In this document: positions 15,101 through 20,819 of the stretch, one piece after another | Numbering within the stretch: position 1 is the first letter of the stretch | Layout: the number at the start of each line of letters is the position of its first letter | Source: JBGSMF01 sp964651475 | GTDB taxonomy: Bacteria; Chloroflexota; Anaerolineae; Fen-1058 | Direction: 5' to 3' | Assembly (NCBI GenBank): GCA_964651475.1 | Contig: CAZYXV010000017.1 | Span: 1-64,000, forward strand | DNA: 64,000 nt | Notes under the pieces: generated by a model | Database searches by the model: none | Seen by the model: only the letters and a program-made list of their open reading frames with translations | Told to the model about the DNA's origin: nothing | Made by a program: the position numbers and the translations under genes

Positions 15101-15135
15101 GAGGCAATGCAAACAAACCAATGATTGCGTTTCAT
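136..15135 (-). CDS. Giant (4999 aa) exported multidomain surface protein
   Basis: A single uninterrupted ORF encodes a probable cell-surface or secreted adhesin-like protein. It starts at ATG with AGGAG about 8 bases upstream. In order: an N-terminal signal/anchor (about residues 5-30); a second membrane segment pair (about 285-335); a block of calcium-binding thrombospondin type 3-like DxDxDG repeats (about 415-560); a strongly hydrophobic Ala/Ile/Val-rich stretch (about 1190-1365); a second DxDxDG block (about 1620-1755); five LamG-like jelly-roll modules recognised by FDGIDD-type strands (near 1918, 2132, 2472, 2688 and 3161); Ig-like/fibronectin-like segments; a Big_5-like domain (PADGATNVARNQPI, about 4758); a DUF11-like repeat; and the C-terminal end IYLPLIMKKD. 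Glycan or protein binding is inferred from LamG. It follows the 86-aa gene by 39 bases on the same strand. No catalytic motif was recognised. Stop is TGA. Confidence 0.9.
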   Translation of the reverse strand: MKRNHWFVCIASIVFIAALVIATRPLGALSQLSDRGEVEAAWKRANSLGAYRYTTELVQTTWPLPNLENAGLSSQTERMYIEGQADRRADTLQMALWAGEGRAGSRDGAIELRVAEGKTQGRVGQAEWKDLDDLSHAFAPGNDPLGYLAGVQDVVKQGSETRELNPADGAQVTFSRYSFKLNGPAFAAYMRDQLENELVRKGELPPGIKLDTARVYVDMTGEGEIWLDSRGLPLRQVIHAEFPPYGKEKVEIAITTDFSGWLDTPGAALGVSGLDPRQLELPGSDELITYSLLALVLGLAGWGLFHPSRVRYGLVCGLVIVSMLLTPMLQSRQVYAFSVRQAQSQATSERERETAKAQKEMQDELNAKDWNPQHDPLAISDVRSRTADNPPSAIRHSPSILASASASTSSNLCDELVSDDGTDSDLDGLTDVEEGCIGTDPALADTDGDGLKDSTEVFDLGTDPNGPDSDGDGINDGAEVRGFVDDQAKHWYLNPLDVDSNGDQIIDRLEAPVSESGELACGLTNPDGSARCSNSQIDTDLDGTPDAFDFDDDNDGVPDQVDTARTRLVSQISITMTNKLVGLANQAFTFEMNNLKLDTPVFADFQLRPVNPKHLWYSLNVLDWPSGDTEGQIQRVHDTTFGSSGQDANGDMRLIPMLEIVIPYKEGHYGNLPILPGAPPITASTPVTAWLDARQTDMFNITVRKFNEAGDLAAYVPLALVKDPVGESPVAFSARMAYWPSVAASGQTGVADGGPAQTARLIWAIQAKNDVCRSVPEDYEPHLEDEDRFADWCEDISHWDEMTTIVHSYYDDWYLTGFELREDRGLKTAVVYEQPDYALSHGYNAASYYESYLWALANDLDETFIAARGRDTDGDGYGDVRDLTLEDIWTRFHTGSTANETERWGIPADALQVVTHSFPHQGYLPTLPMTITPQILNSAFMNGSQPKIANPTLLFAREERFRLISLNDNSQVVQYTASPYKGILQTSKIKVNMAKDLVAENVLASLSWAPFAYDSEAQKWKSDPVDEYAVKLRARLGLVFQAAGGWGQDADAVTGAGLIATSFYLGMYTGLNRAVELDGTPLTFDYACQDEDVSFKAAAGAGAAAKAVVEEITAHVAIADHSNWWTFGRQLLDTKALKAVFGADAAKAQLEFLQALGQNNAKGYGGGMATLKNLLLHGFGPIKGDSLAWRVVRGTGLGIAAAAIGLAAMLYATTTLLSLAGIHVPGEEYICQSIMAALMVGLAAKSLMAIKDIVPLIARNGLSSTIASVTKTFQAASRAAVVTAVIALIVTAVVAIGMFLVTVIAGKIAFGSLAFDQALAAAVATIIVAAWMLAIGLIPIAGPIIVAIIGAIDALIILACTVVEKTAKPNGLGWDIVKNYVCGGITGLLTKGVELLIYDQTPLVDLQAPNRVIPTNFSLKLVDPARGFMVGNRLTVKADIITTLYRNAPFEPEKMQREIEDLVEHGKFSTLQDLIDNFGPGILYIWQFADLFLKEAAFRYKITPDKDDKKSVDIRDMWDEWDKVAQNPLDQRRYKATQRAGETGNVKFTQAGINWSPPLHLVESYATLVQECVSDPLMVRFTIIPPSLCWLRDKEDSMDISLGDNFKFDVFPASLDEFYTLADPDGDGGYTLAWDERFPALADADGDGLRSRASGGNDPDDAYTDTDGDGLSDYYELQHALPALANDADSDGLNDYDEMRYNTRSQLSDSDGDGLSDKEEVDGWDFVYAFDANDQPLYTHVTSDPTDPDTDSDGLTDKLEQVYHFNPRVYSLPNVLEMSSDIDDADGIVAPGQAIVYTATVENKLRDIYALGLLELEFPASQDPHPEPLVYSLAPRQAMTVTNQTVVNSSISASGPVSLTQRAGAMMTDLRGEAGNRALWLKLDESTGATSFTDSSLHGNDGTCSGASCPTAGASGYIGKAVQFDGIDDAISIPRPIADDFTIAFWLKSDQWVGYDNQWWYGMGLVDGNVAGEANDFGVSLGNGRVLFGVGNPDTTIKSEFVADGEWHHVAATRDKESGIIRLYVDGLLVAYTHASTASLTSPPSLRIGSLQTGANFFAGLIDDVQIYPTTLDANQVMALYSQPIFKLSLDTLECTTSSGLTTCSTQDEAGGVQTHAVCLGSQCPESVPGARKRGVQLNGVPLSVPDTSALKLSKGEFSQSVWIKPTDSTTTGRQGVWGYSPEWDSPGNYRGAPSDDAYPSIFITGTTGLEVGFGDGSNWRGCVFPDLLSLNAWNHVVATYDYNAATSGGSYKVYVNGQLQGTCGLSGKPTGTDNFDIGRATHCAQVENPRVYCINEPGDAGDHAEFYGYFDDDGYDHRWWGVIEDVDTGETFYTNADPHDYCGGTKLKVYEYDDSGGDDFIGSYTFDYSQPTNALFAHVIEEPGGDGKLRLYLSHTNPSVPFVGAMDELALYRRALSEDEVQALYLAAERVFEIDLDETPGRAEFADATANGYTATCNPQATCPASGLPGRFNQAARFDGIDDSLSLNTPDGITGGTLAAWVQRTPGGNATYKPIISYKESGGCGFGLGLDNNGVPQAQIWTLPSMAATVKDSTPAPEYAWVHLAAIYDGVMIYLYRDGELVGNTPALNASMACAGQTTIGSGTALSQGTGYFKGYLDQVVMFGRALTAEQVRWLKEEAPVTSLHLDEALYEPLGTTPTSHFDNAAQPGDAYDATCTACPAAGQKGWMRQATVFDGTQYLTKPDNNITLRDGFSVGGWFKLSKELTTTNQILAGKGSFSLFIPGRSETVTRTLVYFGTEGTDPSQALKPLPDYPGLMLNQWTHILATYSTDNHYATLYVNGNKVGIGDLPPAAYDASPLLIGQNLVGQTDEVVVYNYVLGARAIKHIYEYQVHWYDTAVSHNITVDADNPVISLDLPSYITNRDMVLAAIVSDATSAVTGVEYRLDGGGWQTPIQDYAAWVWTFNPDHNLAEGAHTLELRATDSVGHVGHLTKPFNVDSTGPAINLDAALTGAEVVLDTSHPLSLYGSVTDSGSGVGKVFITLLDSLGRAVSSPQLATVSGNTWQIIYTATVPLNGLYTVQMDAADRLGNLSTNTLRGMTAFGARARSTQAVTAQSPVQLDGQAPVADVYRVAAGSWALSGTLASGLPTISGTFSTLPYPTGQILAMHLEEPSGATRFQDTAAGHALGTCTAGACPQAGQSGRFGLALSLDGGDSINLGPNRRLGELAGAGSFSLLAWVNPSDTAGQQHFLDASQVISPNTGLDWYLLDGQQRLELYGVKTFTSAGPALPAGQWTHLAAVMAPLAEGGVAVTFYINGQVMQTITSTLAGQPNPVDDWLIGEGLKGQLDELVVYDRPLNADQILALARPAPTNVYTLEVGLLHLKDWGNPNTIQWQPATLYPANQTFSTWSYQVPAQTEGAHQLYLRATDRLSHTLTLPNVWQGEVDSGAPEAILTHIAPRFPGDLDFYRCLAWDYNLSAEGYTCPVPGTVSTFHSEPWFTAVFSYSKLYTYTSPLAGTLYASPDDQLVACDGMGQCTTVVRDTTTLAWPLGVVIVTPTASVVISTPATPLAIAGAAYAQNDLQNLHVILGIQDIYATSWPGGIQQATWNTTYTPTQEGVYPLWASLSDWAGAVISSAAPVGDLAGPLSKVYVDFTPPAVSLSTERINSANFDRGIIKVSGLVSEATWLDSLTVRLDDGGWQDAIYSQTWPLSSQPWTANLYSALTAPPEGRSYTLTVRATDIAGRVAETSRVVPADAVPPDPPITMTLTYSGGQAITPGMTIADVLSPNLNLEWSSSTSPDLAGYTVEWFNDPQQLTPAHVQQAETLPLTATQASFTAGQQYKLWARLSSMDTFDNPGVKQLGPVYVDDELTPVYVDMGEGETGGQPYCGWLQAECNQLGQDNRIAGRVLPSGAGQPQAFYAAWDRDGLRMTWGGADWRTDGNLFVYLDTQEGGSTLAYDPFGKYGDDVYLPTYRVQTTTYRMAADWAIHVQFNPTAPFSTSVQLRHYTGSNWTAVPAPGLKYTFDAGQSPAVTDLYVPFTDLGITHPVSQSLGLAAFATQPDILRLWAVMPSSNKVNSQWATGNPPINQPWGLNQRYYWPSVGDGVCPRDGESTTDLHVSLEAGALGLGYSLLGNGLPISVSEHLAGLTGWGSIQNPACFATPNAPGCTPQIDTSTPVSVNIRPLLAYLNDLNAPAVGNGQPVSVTVRLENTGKTAIGGVHLRAQSWGHLRLTGITQTLPITLPAGSWITRTLTGVIDTAHDAANDHGWATLGIVVLDKDTIYSPPARYIYPQEWLYVDYEVDQTGPEYIDITSPDPAVGLIGLGETVFQGMVYDQSSAPTVTVQIETHHLQSGYPPLITNTLTFTCVDPTPADRQWACPVTIEQLNDYDRVYVRARATDVYGQTSGWFARGNLVVNNKPTQVYLVDAISPTLSLSSETQAALSDGWIGPNEMLWSGAAGDNRLLEALDVCDSASGDCTRISNLVPPDQLPFKVNITDNVAEGTPAWIPRCDLGARGIFHRISSSNLIWDVGFGLVISHPNRSDLRIELTYGSSPQPNYLSSLLAAPGTGSSLVQNYNVTFDDAAAVPLWKDGADHTTLPPDYEAVRRPAGSLSVFGTGSYATDTWYLSMCDTQGHNRGMYLRSRLTVKYYASGYQRATAGEWRYSLPVASLDGVTQTRTLVVIDSVGLRGPTTTLTYRLDNVAPVLTVTHALTDVNLLYLSGSVSDGGGVRLMRARMTLPDGGQYATVISNTAGAWLYHAAPSPFQAGNYRVWVEAEDWAGNLSYAGPFNLSLPPQPNRIEQVIPADGATNVARNQPIVMDFSQAMKTDTLNLVISPTVLLTPTWNAEHMRVNLSHPYLAPNTAYHVEVLAGANQDNQSLEDLPYTWVFTTGETIAEEADMSVSLARNGTGDVLAGDLITYTATVTNAGPTSVTSALLTFNFGPADTVAWAGGPGCQWSSGTEVMTCTMGLSGFTPANLTVSARTVNWSGVFRSQVSVEPPAGIVDPNALNNIDGPVVVVVNWKHSIYLPLIMKKD

Positions 15136-15174
15136 AGAACAACTCCTCGCGACACAGTATTGACCATTTGTGGA

Positions 15175-15435
15175 TTACGCCTTGGTTTCTCGGTATTCCT
15201 CTGTTTGACTTTTTTCTCCGTGTCCGGTATTCTTGGAAAACTCGGACACTGGCTGCGCATTCCGGGTTTCGGATTCCAAAAAGGCGAATAGATCGGACAT
15301 GTTGGCAAAGGACAGTCGTTCCCCCGTTCGCGCACAGTCCACCGCCGCGCGCCAGGGGGTATCTGATCCATCGCACCACAAGCGCAGCACGTAGAGGAAA
15401 TACGGAGCATTGTGTTTATCCAACATACTTTCCAT
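15175..15435 (-). CDS. Small conserved-type hypothetical protein upstream of the giant gene
   Basis: An 86-residue protein with the core YFLYVLRLWCDGSDTPWRAA, followed by a segment ending in SFANMSDLFAFLE. I recognise this pattern (VLRLW, WR, TGER, FANMSDL..FLE) from short Chloroflexota proteins encoded next to SARP-type regulators and exported proteins; no function is known to me. The core occupies residues 10-60, and the tail is polar and probably disordered. There are two candidate ATG codons, at 15435 and 15426; a TATAAT overlaps the first, so the second may be the real start. It is co-directional with the giant gene (39-base gap) and divergent from the SARP gene, which suggests co-expression of the pair from the shared 56-base intergenic region. 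Confidence 0.65.
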   Translation of the reverse strand: MESMLDKHNAPYFLYVLRLWCDGSDTPWRAAVDCARTGERLSFANMSDLFAFLESETRNAQPVSEFSKNTGHGEKSQTEEYRETKA

Positions 15436-15491
15436 TATACAAGCCCATCATCAACAAACTATCAACATAGATCGCTTGGAGGGCGGCAGGC

Positions 15492-18400
15492 ATGGCGCAT
15501 TTAGCTATTGCATTGTTGGGTCATTTTGAGGTCAGCCTGGATGGGCGGCCACTCACCCGCTTCAGAACGGACAAGACGCGCGCGCTGTTGGCCTACCTGG
15601 TTGTGGAGGCGGATCGCGCGCACCGCCGCGAAATGCTGGTTGGGCTGCTGTGGCCAGAAATTCCAGAGTTGGCCGCTCATCATAACCTGAGCCAAACCCT
15701 TTTTCTGTTGCGCCAACTCTTGGGCGATCAGACTTGCGCATCACCCTTTTTTCTGGCGACCCGGCAAACGTTGCGCTTTAACCCAGCCAGCGACTATAGC
15801 TTGGATGTGGAAGCTTTTCAAGCTAGATTGGCCGCTTGTGTCCAGTGCCCGCCGGAGCGCCTCAGTCCCGCTGATGCGCAAATGCTGACCCAGGCGGTGG
15901 CTGGCTATCGCGGCGAGTTTTTGAGCGACCCCTGGCAGGTCAACAGCCCCGCATTTGAGGAATGGCGGCTTTTCAAGCAAACGCAGTTTCACCTGTTAGC
16001 AGTAGATGCGCTGGATTGCCTGGGGCGGTATCACGCGGCGCGCGGCGAGTTTGCGTTGACTGCCGACTATGCCCGGCGTCAAATTGCTCTAGAGCCGTTG
16101 CGCGAGGCGGCGCATCGGCAGTTGATAGAGGCGCTGGCGCGAGACGGCCGCCGCCCAGAGGCGCTGGCGCAGTATGCCGCATGTCAGGCCATGCTGGCCC
16201 AGGAATTGGGCATCGAACCCGCGCCGGAAACCAACGCGCTGTACGCGCAGATTCGCGCCGAGCGTCTGGCAAAGGTTCCACCTGCGCCGCGCGAACAAAC
16301 GGGAGTTGGACAGCGGCTTTCCCCGCTCGCCTTTGTGGGCCGCGCGCGCGAACTGGCTCGCCTGGACGATGCGCTGGCGTTGACAGTAGCGGGAAAAGGG
16401 CAGGTTGTGTTTGTCACCGGGGAGGCTGGCAGCGGCAAGACTGCGCTGCTTGAGGCTTTTGCCCAGCGCGCTTTGGCTGCATATACCGATGCGCTGATTG
16501 TCGCGAGCAGTGGCAATGCCTATACGGGACTAGGCGACCCATATTGGCCTTTCATCGAGATGCTGCGGCAATTGTGCGGGCTTGCCGAAGGCGGGGCCGC
16601 GCTCTCTCGCTCGCAAGCCCACCGCCTCACAGGCGTCTATTCTGCCATCGCGCCCCTGGTGGCGGCGTGTGGCCCGGATTTGGAACGTTTTCTCGTCGGG
16701 GGAAAGCCAGACCTGGAACAAGCCAGCTTGTTCGACCAAATTACGCGGGCGTTGCATGCCGTGGCTGCCCGCTATCCGCTCATTTTGCTGCTGGACGATG
16801 CGCAGTGGGCCGATCGGGATTCTCTCAACTTGCTGTTTCACCTGGCCCGCCGGCTTGGACAGCGGCTCTTGATTGTTGGCGCGTTTCGCTCCGATGTGCT
16901 CGGTCAGAGCTATTTTTCCCAGGCCTATCTGCACGAGCAAGATGCTGACCAGCAACATCCCTTGGCCAGGCTTTTGAGCGAGTTGCAGTGCCATCTGGGC
17001 GATATCCAGCTTGACCTGGGGCAGGCAGCAGGGCGGGAATTCATTGATGCGCTGGTGGATAGCGAGCCAAATCGCCTGGGGGCAGAGTTTAGGGAAACTC
17101 TCTACCGGCATACCAGTGGGCACGCCTTGTTTGCCGCCGAGTTGCTGCGAGGAATGCAGGAGCGCGGCGACCTGGTGCGCGACGCGCAAGGATACTGGAT
17201 TGAGAGCGCGCACATGGTATGGCGCATGCTCCCTGCGCGTGTGGAAGGCGTCATTGCTGCGCGCATTGGTCAACTGCTGCCCGAATGGCAAACCATGTTA
17301 GCCGTTGCCAGCGTCGAGGGCGACGAATTCACTGTTCAGGTGTTGGCGCGCGTGTTGGCTCTGTCCGAGGCCGAGATCAGCCGCCGGTTGAGCGGCGCAC
17401 TCAGCCGGCATCATTACCTGGTCACACCGTTAAAAGTGCAGCAGGTGGGACCACACAAGCTGGCGCGCTATCGCTTCCGGCACCTCTTGTTTCAAACGTA
17501 CCTGTACGACCGATTGGATCCGGTAGAACGAGCGCAGTTGCACCTCAGCGTGGGGCGCGCGCTAGAGGGCCTGTATGAGGAGCGCGCTGCCGAAATCAGC
17601 CTGCCGTTGGCGCGGCATTTTGAGTTGGGAGAGGAAATAGACAAGGCGGTAGAGTATCTGCTGCAGGCCGGCCAGCGCGCGCTCCACCTGGCGGCCGCCG
17701 AGGAAGCGCTGCGGCTGCTGACGCGCGGGCTGACCTTGCTCCAGCGCCGGGCCAAGTCGCCGGCGCGCGCGCAGCAACAAGCGGAGCTGCAATTGGCCCT
17801 GGGCAACGCGCTGCTGGTCAAAGAGTGGAGCGGGCCAGAGCGCGCGCGGGCTGCCGAGCGCGCCTACGACCTGTGCCGGCGCACTGGCGATCCCGATCAG
17901 GTCGCGCGCAGCTTGCTGATGCTGGCCGATGTCAACTTGGCGCGCGGCCAACTCGACCAGGTCGCAGCTGCCAGCGCGCAATTACTCGCCCTGGCGCAGT
18001 CAACCGGCAATTCGTTGGCCCTCGGACTGGCGCACTATACATTAGGCTCGGTCTGTTTCTTCAAGGGCCAGTTTCTCCAAGCGCGCCAATATCTGGAGCA
18101 AGTCATCACGCTATTCATTCCCCATCCTTCCGCGCGGCCTGCCCAGACCGGGGCTGATATCGGTGTGAGCAGCAGGGTCTGGCTGGCGAATGCCTTGTGG
18201 GTGATGGGCTATGCGGATCAGGCGGTCGAGCGCAGCCAGCAATCTATCGCCATCGCGCGCGATCTGGGCCATGCTTTTTCATTGGGTTTGGCGCTGTGCA
18301 TCGGCGAGCTGCACTTGCGTCAGTACCGGCGTGAACCTCAGGCGCTGCGCGCCGTATTACAACAACTGGCAGACTTGGTTGGCGATGCCCAGCAGAGCTT

Positions 18401-18920
18401 TTTCCAACTTTGGGTCAGGCTCTTTCAGGGGTGGTTGGCAGCGGTTGACAGTCACGATCCAGCCGGCCTGGTCCAAATCCGACAGGCTCTCGATCAGTGG
18501 GAGGCGGCTGGCGCGCAGGGCGGGCGGATTTACCACTATTTGCTACTGACCGAAGCGTACCTGGCCTTGGATCAGGTCGAACCAGCACTTGCAACGCTAG
18601 AGCAGACCCTGGCGCATATCGCTGCGACTGGCTTGCGTTTCTTTGAGGCAGAACTGCTGCGGCTGAAAGGAGAAGCCTTGCGCTTGCTCGCCCGCCCCGC
18701 TGAGGCAGAAGAGTGCTTCCTGCGCGCCATCACGGTGGCGCAGGCGCAAGCCGCCAAGGCGTGGGAGCTGCGGGCTGTGGTGAGCCTGTGCCGGCTGCGG
18801 CAGGTGGAAGGAGGGCCGTCTCAGTCTGAAGCGGCGCGCCAGCAGTTGGCTGAATTGCATGCCTGGTTCCGCGAGGGATTGGACACGCCCGATTTGCAAG
18901 CGGCGTTAAAAGTCCTTTGA
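15492..18920 (+). CDS. SARP/BTAD-family transcriptional activator with AAA ATPase and TPR tail
   Basis: A 1142-residue regulator. Residues about 5-100 form an OmpR-type winged helix (LLGHFEVSLDGRPL, then HNLSQTLFLLRQLLGD), followed by a bacterial transcriptional activation domain (about 105-250, ending AQELGIEPAPETNALYAQI). A linker leads to an AAA_16 ATPase with Walker A GEAGSGKT near residue 310 and Walker B LILLLDDAQWAD near 435. The remaining 500 residues are helical TPR-like repeats. No C-terminal LuxR helix-turn-helix was seen, so DNA binding is N-terminal. Start ATG has GGAGG 11 bases upstream. This is the STAND-type signal-integrating architecture. Being divergent from the 86-aa/giant-protein pair, it probably controls them, but that is inference. 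The gene ends 12 bases before the broken ATPase ORF. Confidence 0.9.
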   Translation: MAHLAIALLGHFEVSLDGRPLTRFRTDKTRALLAYLVVEADRAHRREMLVGLLWPEIPELAAHHNLSQTLFLLRQLLGDQTCASPFFLATRQTLRFNPASDYSLDVEAFQARLAACVQCPPERLSPADAQMLTQAVAGYRGEFLSDPWQVNSPAFEEWRLFKQTQFHLLAVDALDCLGRYHAARGEFALTADYARRQIALEPLREAAHRQLIEALARDGRRPEALAQYAACQAMLAQELGIEPAPETNALYAQIRAERLAKVPPAPREQTGVGQRLSPLAFVGRARELARLDDALALTVAGKGQVVFVTGEAGSGKTALLEAFAQRALAAYTDALIVASSGNAYTGLGDPYWPFIEMLRQLCGLAEGGAALSRSQAHRLTGVYSAIAPLVAACGPDLERFLVGGKPDLEQASLFDQITRALHAVAARYPLILLLDDAQWADRDSLNLLFHLARRLGQRLLIVGAFRSDVLGQSYFSQAYLHEQDADQQHPLARLLSELQCHLGDIQLDLGQAAGREFIDALVDSEPNRLGAEFRETLYRHTSGHALFAAELLRGMQERGDLVRDAQGYWIESAHMVWRMLPARVEGVIAARIGQLLPEWQTMLAVASVEGDEFTVQVLARVLALSEAEISRRLSGALSRHHYLVTPLKVQQVGPHKLARYRFRHLLFQTYLYDRLDPVERAQLHLSVGRALEGLYEERAAEISLPLARHFELGEEIDKAVEYLLQAGQRALHLAAAEEALRLLTRGLTLLQRRAKSPARAQQQAELQLALGNALLVKEWSGPERARAAERAYDLCRRTGDPDQVARSLLMLADVNLARGQLDQVAAASAQLLALAQSTGNSLALGLAHYTLGSVCFFKGQFLQARQYLEQVITLFIPHPSARPAQTGADIGVSSRVWLANALWVMGYADQAVERSQQSIAIARDLGHAFSLGLALCIGELHLRQYRREPQALRAVLQQLADLVGDAQQSFFQLWVRLFQGWLAAVDSHDPAGLVQIRQALDQWEAAGAQGGRIYHYLLLTEAYLALDQVEPALATLEQTLAHIAATGLRFFEAELLRLKGEALRLLARPAEAEECFLRAITVAQAQAAKAWELRAVVSLCRLRQVEGGPSQSEAARQQLAELHAWFREGLDTPDLQAALKVL

Positions 18921-18932
18921 CCTTGCTGCCCT

Positions 18933-20170
18933 GTGAACTGCCTACTCGAAAAGGCCGAATTCATTGTGCTAACCGGACGCCGGCGCGTGGGCAAGACAGC
19001 GCTGCTGACCGAGTTTGCCACCTCCAGACCCGGCGTGTATTTTCTGGCCTATCTGGATTCAGCCGAGATGCTGTTGCGCAATCTTTCTGCGGCCTTGTGG
19101 GAAGCCGAACATGGCGCCAGCGCCGCGTCTGGCTCCTATGGTTCCTGGTTGGGTTTGTTCCAGGCTGTAGGGCGATTGGCTGCTGGCGGCCGGTTTACGT
19201 TGATCCTGGCCGAATATCCCTATCTGGCCGATACGGGCGAACGGCTGGCTTCTACGCTCCAAAAAGTATGGGATGAAACGCTGCAACATTCTCAGGTGTT
19301 CCTGGTGTTGTGTGGCTCGCACATGTCTGTGATGGAGCGGGATGTGCTCAATCGGGATGCGCCCCTCTACGGACGCCGCACCGCGCAGTTGATGCTGCGT
19401 CCATTATCGCCCAGGCAAATGCAGGGCTTTTTGCCGGAGCGTAATCCGATCGAGTTGATTGAGGCCTACGCGCTCACCGGCGGGATGCCAGCCTATCTGA
19501 CCGAATTGCGCCATGGCCGTTCGTTCTGGACTAACCTCAGCCACACCACGTTCGACCCGGCCAACATCCTCTATCACGATGGGTTGACCCTGCTACGCAA
19601 CGAGCTGCGCGACCCGCGTCACTATGCTGCAGTGCTGCGTGCAATTTCCAACGGCTATCATACGCTGTCGGCTATCGCACGGGAAGCGGGCGTAGAGCGC
19701 AGCAGCCTGCCATCTTATCTATCCACATTGCAGGGGGCCGGTTACGTAGAACATCGCGCGCCGGTTGGCATTGCACCCGCCGCGCGGCGACGGCGTGGAA
19801 CGTGGCACATCACCGATCCGTACGTGCGCTTTGGGGGACGCTACATTTTGCCCTGCACGGGCGCGATTGAACAGGGGCAAGGCGCTGGCCTGGTGGAACA
19901 GATCGTGCGCCCTACCTGGGAGCAGTTTGTCGCGGCGGTATGGGGGGATTTGGCGTGCGCCGCCGTCTATGACCTGGCCGCGCGCCACGCGCCAGGCTTT
20001 TGGCCGGAAGCGGTGGGATCGTGGTGGGACGCCAACCGCCAGATTGACTTGGTGGCGGTGAGTTATCAGCAGCGTATTGCCTGGCTGGGCGAGGCCAAAT
20101 GGCGCGGCGAGCCGATGAGCCTCCATTCTGGAGGCGGGCAGTCAGCATACGTTGAATATCAGCGATGGAC
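18933..20170 (+). pseudogene. Archaeal-type AAA+ ATPase (DUF234 family), truncated at both ends
   Basis: The reading frame begins abruptly at NCLLEKAEFIVLTGRRRVGKTALL. Intact members have about 15 further residues (an FxxREKEL motif) before the Walker A GRRRVGKT, so the 5' end is missing; the GTG at 18933 has no Shine-Dalgarno. The middle is well preserved (sensor region, helix-turn-helix AIAREAGVERSSLPSYLSTL, C-terminal nuclease-like segment ending IAWLGEAKWRGEPMSL). After about 20120 the frame loses family similarity and runs antisense through a transposase remnant to a stop at 20256-20258, giving a nonsense C-terminus. I read this as a deletion or insertion scar. The intact family consists of P-loop ATPases fused to a nuclease-like domain, often in genomic islands. 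Residual expression as a fusion cannot be excluded. Confidence 0.75.
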
Positions 20171-20425
20171 AGGCGAGCGTGCGCCTAGATGCAGCAAGAA
20201 CATCAACACTCCCGTCGCCAACACCGACCACAACGGATACGTGATGAACGCTGGATGACGCGGGTCGCGCACATCCCGGAACAAGCGCTCAAAGCCACCA
20301 AAGAAATGCTGCACGGTGACGACCAAGACCTTGATCAAGTCCACCTGCGCTTGCTGATCCGCGTCCAGGGACTGTTCCGCTAGCTGCGGTGTATCATTGG
20401 GTTGAGTTGTCTCTGAGTTCGCCAT
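20159..20425 (-). pseudogene. 5' remnant of a DDE-type transposase
   Basis: The minus-strand frame starting MANSETTQPNDTPQLAEQSL continues to FRDVRDPRHPAFITYPLWSV and ends shortly after LLHLGARS, where it runs into the ATPase remnant. RDPRHP..YPLWSVL is typical of the N-terminal part of IS4/ISAs1-like transposases, which are normally several hundred residues long, so only about the first 88 codons survive and the DDE core is missing. The start is the ATG at 20423-20425, with a strong GGAGG at 20432-20437 (an in-frame ATG six bases further upstream is less well placed). The Shine-Dalgarno lies in one arm of a 10-bp inverted repeat (separate entry). Confidence 0.7.
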
Positions 20426-20430
20426 AAGCA

Positions 20431-20478
20431 CGCCTCCAGGAAATCAGTAAGGATGCCCTCAGTATACCCCTGGAGGCG
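20431..20478 (-). promoter_or_regulatory. Inverted repeat covering the transposase ribosome-binding site
   Basis: CGCCTCCAGG (20431-20440) and CCTGGAGGCG (20469-20478) are a perfect 10-bp inverted repeat with a 28-base spacer. In a minus-strand transcript entering from outside, the downstream arm, which contains the GGAGG of the transposase fragment, would be paired and hidden. Insertion sequences often use such a hairpin to block translation from read-through transcripts. The arms may also mark the former IS end. Confidence 0.5.
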
Positions 20479-20819
20479 GGATGGTGTACACTGCGCGAAA
20501 AATTCTGTTACGAGTTGGAGCAAACACACGATTTCCCAAGTGAAATCTGCGCGAAGAAAACGTATTCTTCATCGCTGCGGCAGGATTGACCCCGAGAGTT
20601 TTATCCAACACCGTATCATCCCAGCCATTTTGCCAGGCGATGCTCCTTGAAAGAATCTGGGCCGCATTGGCAGCGAGGTGTTCGTCAACTGGTAATGACG
20701 TGGATTAGGAATCGCGCGCGCCTCATCCCGCCAGTATGTCGAGTTTTGCGTAAATTTGTTTCGCCCGCAGTTCAACTGCGGGCGAACTGGCAAATTACAC
20801 AAGGTTTGCAATACAGCCC
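20479..20819. other. Intergenic region with a short perfect palindrome
   Basis: About 340 bases without a credible gene. The only structure seen is TCGCCCGCAGTT (20761-20772), one base, then AACTGCGGGCGA (20774-20785): a perfect 12-bp inverted repeat with a 1-base spacer. It is 35 bases beyond the 3' end of the minus-strand EamA gene. It could act as a weak terminator-like hairpin for that gene, or be a dispersed repeat, but no T-run follows it on the minus strand. Short antisense frames here look like chance. Confidence 0.5.

Noticed and set aside
18933..20258. Intact 441-residue ATPase
   Set aside because: The start motif and the C-terminal end of the family are missing and the last 35 or so codons are antisense transposase sequence.
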